Source of the DNA: Leucaena leucocephala
Lineage: Eukaryota > Streptophyta > Magnoliopsida > Fabales > Fabaceae
DNA length: 64,000 nt
Reading direction: 5' to 3'
NCBI GenBank assembly: GCA_037074615.1
Contig: CM073515.1
Coordinates: 17,755,001 to 17,819,000 of the forward strand
Position 1 is the stretch's first letter. Each line of letters opens with the position of its first letter. The translations under genes and the position numbers were made by a program. The notes under the pieces are model-generated. The model saw nothing but the letters and a program-made list of their open reading frames with translations. It searched no databases and was not told the DNA's origin. Shown piece by piece: positions 1 through 11,793 of the stretch.

Positions 1-917
1 TTGGTGTCCTTTCTTGCACTGCACTGACCCTAAGGGCATAACTGTCATTTCACCCCTTCTTGTACTGCCTTAGGGCATATATTAACTCTATATAATAATA
101 TTTATACTATGTCCCACGTTTTTGGCCTGTCCAGAATGACCAAAATGACCTCCATCCATCACTAGTACAGTATGAGCATCCAGGGATATTTTCGTAATTT
201 CGCACTTATCCTGGACTGCTCTATACTCTGGCCCACTTAACTATCTAGTCATCACATTGGGCCTGCTATGGCGCCATTTGGGCCTTGGTTTGGGCTCATT
301 GCCTTTATGCCCTTTTATGGCACAAATCCCAAGACACCTCTCCCGATCCTATTTATCGGGTATTCTATTCTACCATAAAATCCCGTAAGAATTCTACAGG
401 ATTCCTTTTCTGACTCTGTCTGTTTGATAAATTCATATATTAAATATAAGAATTTACAGTAAAGTTTCATCTGATTCTGATTAATGAAAAATACTGCAAT
501 AATTCCGGCTGACTTCAGGAATTTATATCAATTAATCGGGACCTCAAATCAAAATTCTGTGTTACGTTAAACTGACCGGAATAATTATGTCTATCTACTG
601 GTAAAATTTGAGTCTGATCTGATTCCGGGCATTTTTTGCCTGTTTGGGCTCAACTTTTCCATAATTACATTTGGGTCCCTGACTTTTTACTTAATTACAT
701 TTAGGTCCCTAAACTTTTGGAAATTACCACTTTGGGCCCAAATCTTGTTTCTACTTTAACTTTTGGCCTTTAACATTTTCTACTTTGCATTTTAGTCCTT
801 CTCCTTCTTCAGGACTCATATAACCTTTATCATTCCTTCTTATCTTCGTCATAATCCTTTCTAAACCTCTTTCCACTATCAGTACTATACATATAGGGAA
901 AAATTAGGATATGACAT
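1..917 (-). mobile_element. 3' LTR (partial) of young LARD-like Ty3/gypsy element
   Basis: This segment is a direct repeat of 7372-8287. I see only about three substitutions and one indel, all near the right end. Read on the minus strand the LTR starts at 917 with TGTCATATCC and runs leftwards out of the window. It abuts a polypurine tract at about 918-935, so it is the downstream (3') LTR of a minus-strand element whose other LTR is at 4936-8287. The near identity of the pair argues for a recent insertion. Only the first ~0.9 kb of the expected ~3.35 kb is in the window. Confidence 0.88.
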
Positions 918-3900
918 TTCTACCTCCCTTAAAATAAATTTCATCCTCGAAATTTAATTAACACCTCAGTCAAGGATTGGGGTATTTACCTCTTATCTTT
1001 TATCGTGACATATTAACGGAGTTCTTTTTATATCTGTAATTCTTCATATCTTACTATGATAATCCTTTTGTCATGAATCAACTCACTCAGAGTTGAACTC
1101 CAGTTAATTCTATTACTTTCTTGCTACGCATTTATCTACATATGTACTCCTCAATATACTGGACTTGTGAGTAGCGTCCATTTCTTTCATGTCAAACTCC
1201 CTTGAATACTGCTATATTCTGGAGCTTCTACTAACTATTCATCATATTTCTTAGTGCAATCACTTATTGCTCATTTGAGTATCTAGCGGAATTCTCTGAA
1301 TATCCGCAAACTTTAACTCTTATTCTCATATCATCATACATTCTTATCATCTTTAAAAACTCATCATAATACAGAGAGAGGACTTATATCATTATTCTTT
1401 CTTTCATTGCTCTACTGCTAAATAGGAGCACGTAGGAGCATATAGGAGCATATAGGAGCACATATGAGCATATAGGAGCACATACTCTAACATGCATAAT
1501 GCCTGGCCAATGTGTTGCAGGACTACATACCTGCTCATGAATGCAAAGCTCTAACATCGGAGCTCAAGCATTCCTTCTCTTAATATGCACAACTCTAACA
1601 CTCGGAGCTTGCACAGCTCTAACATTCGGAGCTTTAGCATATTTTACAAACATAACATAACATAACATAATGCCTGGCACTTTATGCAAGGAGTGAAAGC
1701 TCTCATTTGCTCTTTCATATGTAACATATCATTTAAATGTCTTACCCCTTTTAGCAGGGAGCCTCTCTATCTGTTTACAAGGCTAGCTATTATGCCACTT
1801 CGTATTGCATTTCTCAATACACCTTTCTCATAACATATCTCATTTTGTATCTTTTATATCATAACATGACATATCTAGCCACATCTGGCTATATCATAGT
1901 CTATCTTTCAAATCCATTTCATTTGGATTTAACATAAGGGTTCTAGTCTCTTATTATTCATAACCCTTTTTAGCTTTTCATAGCTCTTTCTATCATCTTA
2001 CATAGCTTTGTGCACATATGCCAATTTCAATGGCATTTACACACTTTTCCATCACTTTCCAGGGGGTCACCCATCATTGAATTACCCTTACCTGAGCACG
2101 CTTAACTAAAATGTGCAGATAAAAATCTGAAGCACTGGTGCTTACAGGCTTCAACCCTAGTACTTTATTATCTTAGACCCATCTTATACTATCTCTTTTG
2201 GGTCTATCTGGCCCCTAATCTCTTTATCCTCATCTGGAGGATTTATTTGTCTCTTATTTTCTATAATCTCATCATAAGGATCTCTTCTCATATCTTACGT
2301 AATATTCCTATAAATCCTTGGGACTCAACATTAACAGCTTTAACTTTGATCACTTAGTTCCTGATACGTGTAAGGAAATTCTGAGTTCAATCCCTGATAG
2401 TAATAAGGCTATCTGAAACTCGCATCATGGGTACTCTCTCTGTTATGAGTTAATCAACTTGTGAAGCTTCTATACCTTAACTTTTCCTTGGTATTCATCC
2501 TTCCAAAGAAATATTGTACTTATGGCTCATTACTTTCTTGCTCTAGGCTTGGTCTACTGTGACCCTCGGGATCTACTGCGATCAACCGTAAGCCTTTCAG
2601 GATCTACTGTGACCCTGTGAGCCATACTAGGATCTAATTGCAATCCTCTGGAATCTACTGGATTTTGTTGTACTGTATTCTCATCTCCAGAAGACCTAAA
2701 CCAACGGATAAAGTTATAAGGTTAGTCACTTCCACATAGTTGTTAACTCCACAGATAATTCCCCAAAAATGATCACAGAAGCCAATATTATCTATTAGGA
2801 CTTGACTCATTTCCTCTATCACTTAGGAACTTCATATACCATTCTCATCTTTATAACTTTATTACATTTAACATCACAGGGATCTACACAAGCTCTACCA
2901 TGCACATATCTATCATCATCTATTTATCTCAACAGAGGGACTTTACTCTATTGCAAGAGCAATCTAGCTCTATTGCAAAAACATTAACTTATACTACTTA
3001 AATACTACTCTTTCTTAGAGCCATATCATATTTCATAACTGCGTCTCATTTTCTTTCATCTATCTTATCCCTACTAAAGGGATATGTCCTGAGTATCATA
3101 ATCATTTATCTGTAACCTCACTACTAATCTTCATCTTTAATCTCATTCTCTATCCCATTAACTATCATAGTCTGATCATAAATTCTCTTTCTATCTTCTG
3201 AGAATCAAGTAGCTAACTTTCTAGTTTAGCACTTTGCTATTGCTTCATTCTTTCTAAGTTGAATTATTTAATTGCATGTCATAGGGCATGGGAGCAACAT
3301 AACTTTCTCATCTGGTATACTCTACCCAGTACGTACTGCGTAAGGGGAGTATTCATTTATCATAGTATACTCAACATGCATAATATGCAAATAGATGCAA
3401 TTAGTTAAGCACTCTCTAGTATGTGTGTCATCACATGATAACTGCAATGATATGCAAATTCTTATTATAACTTATAACAACATAAGCCATACATCATTAC
3501 ATAGTTTGCTTAACCATCGCTCATACTCACATTGCCATTAAGCAATTAACTAGGTAGACTTTAAAATATTTTGTCCCTTTATCACCTGAACTGCTAGGTC
3601 TTGATCATTTATTCAGGAAGCTAAATCATTTACTTGTTTCACTTAGGTTACTATCTCTTCGTGATAGAATCCCTTTGCTTTGGGAACATTAACTTTCTAT
3701 CTATTAACCATCACGTCTTTAACCTGAGGCTGTGTATTAAACCATTCTTAGGCAAGTCTCATTCTAACTTCTCATTATTCTTTTCCATAAAGACTAGCTG
3801 AACAAAGTCTTTCGTACTATAGATCAACTCCTGATGATCATACGGAGGATCTACTGTTGAACCTCTTCTTAAACTGATCTTCTGTATCTTAGTGCTTCGT

Positions 3901-4098
3901 ACTGTTTAACTTGCCTATACTCTGTGCTAAATCTCTAACTGATAGACTTCAGTGAGGTTCGCATCTTTAGTCTCATGACACTTGACTTGCTATCATCTCA
4001 TACCAATCCTCAAAAGTATATTAGGTTAATGCCCTCTACTAGATGTCTGTTTATCATTTATGCTACGGCATTGAGGAACTGTAAATAACTAACTGTTC

Positions 4099-4761
4099 TT
4101 AATCTCTACTTCTGTCCATCCCTTGACCTAGACTGAGTAATTCACTCTCCACAGCTTTCTTCAGACCAATATGGTCAACACTATCTGTCTTTAATGAAGA
4201 TGGCTGGGGTTGACTAGGACTAGGAACATCCCACTGATCTTTCTTTATAAAGTCACATATTCCTAGACTTTGGAAATGGACAAGAACTATCATAAACTCT
4301 GACTGGATATCTGAATTAGGGGACTGTTATATCTTAATTATCATAAATCTATCCTCAAACTTTGGTAGAGGAGGAATAATATATGGTCTACCCATAATCC
4401 AGTACCAATACTCAGCTTCCTCAGCCGTAATCTATCATCTCATAAGAGGGATAAAGCTTATATCAGGGTTAGAGGGCATTCCAACAAACTTATACCGTAT
4501 AGAGTCACTAGACTCAACATCAACTGGTGCATATTAGGCTTTAGGCTGAATCTCTACATCACCTCCAGACTGCAGGTTTAAGTCTACATAAATATCTATG
4601 GGACATTCCACTGTAGATTTTCCTAACTGATCCCCTAAACTCTCATCTGGACTCTCTTCATTGTCTAAGGGATGTGGATATATATCATCTTCATATATCA
4701 CTATTGGTCTGGAGTCTTCCTTATTAACTGAAGCCTCTGATTTAACCTTGTCGAATCTCAT
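4099..4761 (-). pseudogene. Unrecognised reading-frame relic inside LARD-like element
   Basis: One minus-strand frame from an ATG at 4761 to a stop at 4099 spans ~221 codons. It holds two longer open parts (4534-4761 and 4099-4293) in the same frame, separated by only four stop codons (TAA at 4534, TGA-TAG around 4430, TAA near 4330) with no frameshift. The first part is acidic (stretches such as EDDIYPHPLDNEESPDESL); the middle has an aromatic run YWYWIMGRP. It starts ~160 bp after the PBS, where gag normally begins, so it may be the remains of a gag N-terminus or an element-specific leader ORF. I recognise no domain. It is not functional as it stands. Confidence 0.4.
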
Positions 4762-4920
4762 ATATATTCCTGCAACATTTGCTTAATTAAGCAAAGTTAA
4801 CCATCCCACAACATACCCTAACTTAACAAAATACTTACTGTTTAGGGTTAGGGTCTGGGTATAATCTCATATCAATCCATAAATAATCTATTCAGAGCAT
4901 TTCTTAAGCCAGAATCCTAT

Positions 4921-4932
4921 GCTCTGATACCA
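4921..4932 (-). other. Primer binding site (tRNA-iMet type)
   Basis: The minus strand reads TGGTATCAGAGC, complementary to the 3' end of plant initiator methionine tRNA. It is followed (plus coordinates 4933-4935) by a three-base spacer and then the LTR terminus at 4936. It fixes the element orientation as minus. Confidence 0.88.
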
Positions 4933-4935
4933 AAA

Positions 4936-7900
4936 TGTAACATCCTTACTTCCATACATATTAAAGACCATTCAGCAGCATTTAGAACCACTTTCAAGAC
5001 CATGGAAGTCCATTAGCCAAATATGGAATTTTACTCTTTCTCGTATTACTGTTCATGTGGTATTCCAGATTAGCAACGAATTTTGAAAAATCATAACTAA
5101 TTCTAGAAAACTCGAAATGAAGTGGTTCAAAAATCTAAGTGAAGATAACATCTTGAAATTTAAGGAAAAAATAATTTCTAGACCAAATGATTAGCCAATT
5201 GATACAGTTTATTCGTTGAAATTTACTGTTCATTTGGTCAAAAACTCTAGAAACAGATTCTGGTCCCTTACTTTGGAAATTCATTTCTCTTGATATACAC
5301 ATCCAAATGAAACATTCCACCTATGAATTTAAAGCTCTGGATGTGTGCTACATGTTCATAAAATTTGGTGAACTAATTCCTTCATTTGCTAGGTCAAACT
5401 GAAGCCACAACAAAACTGCTTTAGTACCTACGTTTTTACCATTTCAGTTTCTTTTCTTTCATTTCCAATAATTGTTTCAGCATGCTCAAGCCATCAAATA
5501 AGCTTCTTAACATTCATATACATCATGTACATATGCCATAAGTATTACAATAGTTTCATCACATAAATGGACACCTTATATGGCATTTATATACATAGAC
5601 AATTTATAGTATATGCTAAAATCTCAATACTTCACTTCCTTTCTTCCATTCTTTAGCTCTTCTCCATGCATACCTTTTCTTCATGCTTGACCTAAATTGG
5701 TTGGTTATGAGAGAGTGTGATTCTAGGGAATCTCAGTAGCAAACATTACCACTTAAATATGCAAGATGGATGCTAATGCATGATATGTAATTTCATTAAA
5801 CTTTCTTTGATTAGTGACATGCCAACATGCTACAAACTTTTACATAAAGTGCATGGCCATGGAAACATGTTATTCACAATACATTCAACATCATTTATCA
5901 TGTCACAACATCATTCAAATAACATATACATGTCAACACATAAGCATACCACATCAAGCACATAAAGAGATAAGTTCACTACCTTGCACTTAAGCTTTTC
6001 TCTTGACCTTTAGCCCTTGCTCCCTAGCTTTCCAACCATAAAGCATTTATGTCCATCACTTCCCAACATCTTCTTGGATGTTTCATGGTCCTAAACACAT
6101 TCATATTCATCACATAACTCATTAGAACTCATGAACTCCAACCATGTTCAAGACTAACTTTGTTACACTCTTTATTGTCATAACTTTCTCTAATTTTCAC
6201 TAATCCACTTGGCTCTTGAACCAATTGATGTCTTGACTTTACCCTACACAATTTCATCTTTTGAATCCATTTATGAGCTTAGAATCATAAAATTCTAGCT
6301 CCTTCATGGCATGCTGTACAGAATTGAACATAAGCACACAATTCTTTCAACAATTCTCATTTTGATTCTAATGCTTCCCATACTTGTTTCTCCACTTTAC
6401 CCCACACAACTTTTCATTTTAAAACCATTGGAACCATCAAAATCATGAAATTCCAATCACTGTTCACGCGAGTGAACAGTAACCGTAAGGAATCTCAAAG
6501 ACTACAACCTTGAGATTTTAATGTTTCCAATGTTCAAAACCTTTCCAATCCTACACAAAATCATCATACAAACTCAATGGAAGCATTAAATCATTGAAAT
6601 TCAATTTCCTTCCCTCATGAACAGTGCATACCGAACAGGGCACACCATGGCAAAGTCAAGAATATCAATTTGATTCAACAACCAACCACTTAACTGGCTT
6701 GTTTAAGCTTCAATCATATAGTTCTAACTTTAATTTCTTCTTTCCCCTTTCCTTTAAGGTCTTTGGGCAGCACCACCCCTTAGAGAAAACTCAACTTTTC
6801 TCCCATCAAAACCCTAAGTTCAAGCTCCCAAATCAAAGGAAAATAAGCTAGGAGAGATTGCTTACCTTTAATCTCTAGCTTGCTTGAACTTTGGAACCTT
6901 GAATCTTCTTTGTCTTGGCTTGAGTTTCCATTTTACAAGAGTTTCCCCAAGGGTCCATGAATCTACGGTTTGCTACAGAATTGGAGGGGTATTTATAGCC
7001 AAAATCCAAGAAAAATGAATGGCCAAGATTGATTTGGTTACTATTTGATCTAAAGGCCCACATTTAATCTTGGATTTAACTTTTTCATAAAATAATAATT
7101 ATGACATCATGTGGGACAGCTCATGGGACACCTCAAGGGGTTAGGTGGCGTGCTCATAGTGTAAGGAACCTTCTGAAGAAATTCCAGTCCAATCCGGTAC
7201 CGATCAGTGCAGTTTCACAACAACCGGACTGTGTTCTGTTCCTAATTTTTTATAATATACCAGGATATATATTCTATCCTAAAACTTAATGTCTAGGCTT
7301 CTCATACCATTGAAAATATTAGACTGAGTATTTATCTGCCATCCATCCCTTGAGAAATGACCAAAATACCCTTGGTGTCCTTTCTTGCACTGCACTGACC
7401 CTAAGGGCATAACTGTCATTTCACCCCTTCTTGTACTGCCTTAGGGCATATATTAACTCTATATAATAATATTTATACTATGTCCCACGTTTTTGGCCTG
7501 TCCAGAATGACCAAAATGACCTCCATCCATCACTAGTACAGTATGAGCATCCAGGGATATTTTCGTAATTTCGCACTTATCCTGGACTGCTCTATACTCT
7601 GGCCCACTTAACTATCTAGTCATCACATTGGGCCTGCTATGGCGCCATTTGGGCCTTGGTTTGGGCTCATTGCCTTTATGCCCTTTTATGGCACAAATCC
7701 CAAGACACCTCTCCCGATCCTATTTATCGGGTATTCTATTCTACCATAAAATCCCGTAAGAATTCTACAGGATTCCTTTTCTGACTCTGTCTGTTTGATA
7801 AATTCATATATTAAATATAAGAATTTACAGTAAAGTTTCATCTGATTCTGATTAATGAAAAATACTGCAATAATTCCGGCTGACTTCAGGAATTTATATC

Positions 7901-8287
7901 AATTAATCGGGACCTCAAATCAAAATTCTGTGTTACGTTAAACTGACCGGAATAATTATGTCTATCTACTGGTAAAATTTGAGTCTGATCTGATTCCGGG
8001 CATTTTTTGCCTGTTTGGGCTCAACTTTTCCATAATTACATTTGGGTCCCTGACTTTTTACTTAATTACATTTAGGTCCCTAAACTTTTGGAAATTACCA
8101 CTTTGGGCCCAAATCTTGTTTCTACTTTAACTTTTGGCCTTTAACATTTTCTACTTTGCGTTTTAGTCCTTCTCCTTCTTCAGGACTCATATAACCTTTA
8201 TCATTCCTTCTTATCTTCGTCATAATCCTTTCTAAACCTCTTTCCACTATCAGTACTATACAGATAGGGACAAATTAGGATATGACA
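4936..8287 (-). mobile_element. 5' LTR of LARD-like Ty3/gypsy element (3352 bp)
   Basis: On the minus strand this LTR begins TGTCATATCC at 8287 and ends GTTACA at 4936, a TG...CA LTR of about 3.35 kb, directly before the PBS. Its first ~917 bp are nearly identical to 917-1. It carries a TATA box at about 6989-6998 (minus CTATAAATACC), a 19-codon mini-frame at 6875-6931 and a consensus splice donor (minus AAGGTAAGC) at ~6865, so transcription likely starts near 6955. Both strands read as otherwise non-coding. Diverged copies of the same LTR family are at 8288-9307, 11794-14003 and 17370-20741, and in the opposite orientation at 16759-22389. Confidence 0.87.
6989..6998 (-). promoter_or_regulatory. 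LTR TATA box
   Basis: The minus strand reads CTATAAATACC in the middle of the 5' LTR. The same box is found at 19421-19430 in the related LTR and at 21037-21046 in the plus-strand LTR, each followed 125-180 bp downstream by a GGTAAGY splice donor. Conservation across diverged copies supports it as the element promoter. Confidence 0.7.
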
Positions 8288-9307
8288 CTTTCTGACCTTA
8301 AATCTAGTATCCGAATTCTTCCTACCATTGACATTCTTGGACTGGGTCAAAAATTAATTACAGATACCTTAAGAAATGACTAAAATGCCCTTGGTTCACG
8401 GTATTGACCTATATTAACCCTAAGGGTATAGTTGTCATTTTACACATCTTTACTTCTTATCAGGGTATATAATGACACTGACTAATCACTCCTGTACTTG
8501 CCTGGATTTTTTGGCTTGTCCAAATGATCAAAATACCCTTCGTCCAACTCTGAGTCAATGACACAACACATTGGCATACCTTTAGTGGCATTTTCGTAAT
8601 TTTGTATTTTTCCTGGTCTTTATTAGCCCTGGCCCATATACTTATATAAAAATATCATTGGGCCTATAAGGTGTCATTCTGGGCCCTTTGTATGATCCAC
8701 TATTTTCATGGGCTCAATTCCTGAGAAATTCCCTTAAAACATATTTATTAGGTGTTTTAATCCACTGTAAATTCTATAATAAATTCTACATAACTCCTTT
8801 TTGAGCTCTGTCAGTTTTAGAAATTCTCATATTAATTATAAGAATTTACTACCAAATTTTATCTGATTCTGAGGTCCAAAGAATACTGCATTAATTTTAC
8901 TTTCTTCATAAATTAATATAATTTTTTCGGGATCTCATATCAAAATTCTGTGTTGCGTCAAACTGATTAGAATAATTTTCTCTATTTCTTGAGAAAATTT
9001 GAGACTAATATGATTCTAGACATTTTTAGGCCTTTTTCGGCTTAACTTTCTCATAATTACATTTTTGTCCTTGAACTTTTGATAAATTACATTTAAGTCC
9101 CATAACTTTTGATATTTACACCTTTTGACCCAACTTTTCTTTCTAATTTTATTTTTTTCCATAGAAATTTTAAAATTTTCATTTTAGTTCCTCACTTCCT
9201 TCAAGACTCATCTAACCTTTATTATTCCTTCTGATCATCGTCATAATCCTTTCTAAACCTCTTTCCACTATCAGTATTATACATATAGGGAAAATTAGGA
9301 TATGACA
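8288..9307 (-). mobile_element. Older gypsy LTR fragment, split by LARD-like element
   Basis: On the minus strand this starts TGTCATATCC at 9307 and follows the same order of motifs as the young LTR, but with heavy substitution; for example 8320-8450 parallels 7300-7460. It stops exactly where the young LTR begins (8287/8288), so the young element inserted into it; the rest should lie left of the window. The expected target duplication would begin with the bases CTTTC at 8288. Confidence 0.8.
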
Positions 9308-11793
9308 CATGAACTAATTTAAAACGCATAGTTTCAGCGATTTTGGATTTTAGTAGCGACCAGATCCATGTTTTGGTCATGACTGTAAACACAGAGAGAC
9401 TTCCAGAAGAATCAAGGTCACGACTGAAGGATTCTTTGGTGGCGACTAAAAGGTACAGGAGTGTGATTTCACTTTCATTGGCTTGTGATTTCTTTCCTAG
9501 TCCTTGCCTCTTCAAAAATACCTGCAATCCAACGTAAAAGCTCACTGTAAAAGTCTAAATCAGTAAATAACATAATATATACAGTTTAGAAGAGTTAATT
9601 TACTATTTTACCCTTTAATTAGCACATTGCCACGCCTAATCATGTAGTACTATAAAAGTACAATTTAAAGCATAAAATGAATGGTAAAGTTGTTATAAAA
9701 CTCTTAAAAATGTCACTGAAACCATATACAAAATGTGTCTTATCACCTCTACAGTCATTGCTATAAACAGATGGCTGGTGCTTGAATCACATATCACATC
9801 TACTTACCGTTCATTTATCCATATTGTCTCTTGGATTATCTCAAGCAACTTCCTTGCCTCTTCTCGATCTGGGCAATTTTTTTCTGTATATGAAATCTTT
9901 TACTAATCGTATTCTCAAAATATTCTGTGGCAAAATGTCCTAGTTTACCATTTCTATAGCAACTTCCTTGACCTGCCAATGAAACCTGTCTCCATGGTCT
10001 ATACCACAGTTCTCATATCTGTTAGGCTCTGATTGCATGTCTGTATCTCCTAGCTTACTACTCTTCTATTCTCTTCTGGGCATCTCAAGTTTCTCTCTAT
10101 AATCTTGCATGCCTCTACCGCTCTGTTGAACCTCTATAACTGCATGGGAAAAAAATTCTGTGGCATATAATTGAATCTGTGAGCTAACTTAGTCATTCAA
10201 CTCTCATTGTTCATGTAATTGAACTCGGCTAAGTATCCATCAAAGGGTTCATCTTACCCAGGTTTAATACTTTAGCTTTACCTCACGCTCATCTATATCT
10301 GACTAAGGAGAATGCTTCTCATAAAACTGCTGAAGAAAATATTCCCAGGTGAGCGGATTACTTTCTATCTTCATGGAGTAACTTCTATACCTTTATATTA
10401 TTTCTTTACATCTTTCGCTGGCTTGTAATTGGCTAACAATGCCTTCCTTTCTATAGGACATTTTATCGCTATGGAGATCTCTTCCAAATGATTTATCCAA
10501 TTCTCTGTTGCTTGGGCATCTAATGCACCTTTGAATGTAACTAAATTATGCTTACAGAATTGTACATTCCATAGTTAGATACTATCTCCTTCCTCAACAG
10601 ATCCTAACTATCTGCTAGTCCTGGTCTATTCCTTTTTGGGCTATGACTCCTCGATGACTTCTCTCTATAATTGTTGTAAATCAACAATAATTATTATTAC
10701 AATTGTGGTGGTAGTAATATCTCTTTCTTGTTCCTAGAAAACCTAAGTTAACGGGATCGCATCTATCATCTGCTATTGTTACTCCTACCATCTGGAGTGC
10801 CCTATACTAGGTCTATAGGTCCTTTCATGATGAGGTTTCTATGTTTTGGGAACATTAGCTCTCCGTGTATTTATATCATGTCTCTAGGCAAATTCTCAGT
10901 TTTATACTTCTGAACCTTCTGTTAAGGAAAGACTAACTTAACAAAGTCTTTCATAGTATAGATCAACTCTTGACTATCCTATGAAGGATCTATTTCTGAA
11001 TGCCTTTTTAAGCTGGTCTTAGTCCTAGGGCCTCATACATCTGGCTTTCTTGCAACGCGTACTAAACCTCTAGCTGATAAATTTCAGCGAGTTGGAACCT
11101 TTGTTCTCGTTGTTCCCGTAGTGTCTAATCTCTACTCCTAGGGATTTTAGGTTCACAGAACCATTCTATTTCATTCCCCTAACTTTATCTTGAACTAACT
11201 CTTGTATCTTAGCCTTCTTGATCTTGAACTGATCAACTCCTATCAATATCAATGGAGGAAACTGCTCCCCGTCATTGTTCCACTTAGTCTAGCCATATCG
11301 TATTAAGAAACACGAGACCTTTTGAGGTATTGGTTGACTAAGACCAGTATACTATAATTATATCCTTGAAGACTATCTCGTAAGGCTACAAGGCTAGGGT
11401 ATAATGCAACATACCCATATGAGGGTCACTATCACTTTTAGTTGCGTCCACCACACTAGCTCATCATGACTAACATCCTCTATGTTATGTTGTTGCATCT
11501 TACTCACTTGGTACACTGCGACCAAATTAATCTATGTTCTTCTTGGTGAAAATAAGTCATAACCTAAACATCTTTCTCTAAACATTCTCTTCCTAAGGTT
11601 CCTTATATGAATCCTACTTTAAGTAGTAAACCAATAATAGGGAAGGGATCTTCCTAGTTCTCTTAAGATTCAAACTTAAGTGGTACTGACTTTCTGAGTA
11701 AATACCCAAACCTTAACATAATATTAACTACTTAGGTTTAGGGTTTAGAAATTATCCTATCTGATGGTAGAAATTTTACTCTAATATCAAAAA
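9308..11793 (-). mobile_element. Decayed internal region of older gypsy element
   Basis: This is the interior between the LTR relic ending at 9307 and one starting at 11794. Stretches such as 10930-11000 parallel 3785-3860 of the young element, and 11330-11400 resembles 4205-4260, so the two interiors are homologous. A PBS relic (TCTAATATCA for CTCTGATACCA) is at about 11780-11790. Beyond the gag relic listed separately I see no usable coding sequence. The 107-codon frame at 9222-9545 crosses the LTR boundary and has no recognisable domain. Confidence 0.7.
10165..10570 (-). pseudogene. Ty3/gypsy gag (retrotransposon gag domain) relic
   Basis: Read from 10560 downwards on the minus strand, the first ~50 codons give a retrotransposon-gag pattern: F..F.GALDAQATENWINHLE, then I.CPIERKALLANYK. 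After a frame change comes NPLTWEYFLQQFYEKHSP and a DIDEREVKLKY stretch, then stop codons. The order and spacing (F.G...A..W...LE, then W..F...F...Y.P) match the capsid part of plant gypsy Gag. Several stops and at least one frameshift make it non-functional. It indicates that the ancestor of this LTR family was once gag-coding, in contrast to the young copy. Confidence 0.6.

Larger units (their letters stand above)
918..4935 (-). mobile_element. Internal region of LARD-like element: PBS, PPT, no pol
   Basis: This is the interior of a minus-strand LTR element. The primer binding site is at 4921-4932; on the minus strand it reads TGGTATCAGAGC, the plant initiator-tRNA-Met type, three bases from the LTR end. 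The purine tract next to the other LTR (minus strand AAGGGAGGTAGAAA) follows a TTCGAGGATGAAATTT-like stretch typical of the 3' end of plant chromovirus internal regions, so the parent was Ty3/gypsy. The interior is only ~4.0 kb, and no minus-strand reading frame exceeds 75 codons, so protease, RT, RNase H and integrase are absent. This matches the large-retrotransposon-derivative (LARD) layout, mobilised in trans. It includes short tandem repeats of TAGGAGCATA type near 1425-1483 and reiterated CTCTAACA..GGAGC units at 1540-1645. Confidence 0.8.

Noticed and set aside
4921..4932. tRNA gene signal
   Set aside because: Matches to the tRNA-iMet 3' end here and at 17355, 54121 and 62035 are primer binding sites of retroelements; no cloverleaf is present.
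9222..9545. 107-residue minus-strand frame
   Set aside because: Crosses the LTR-interior boundary of a decayed gypsy element and shows no domain.
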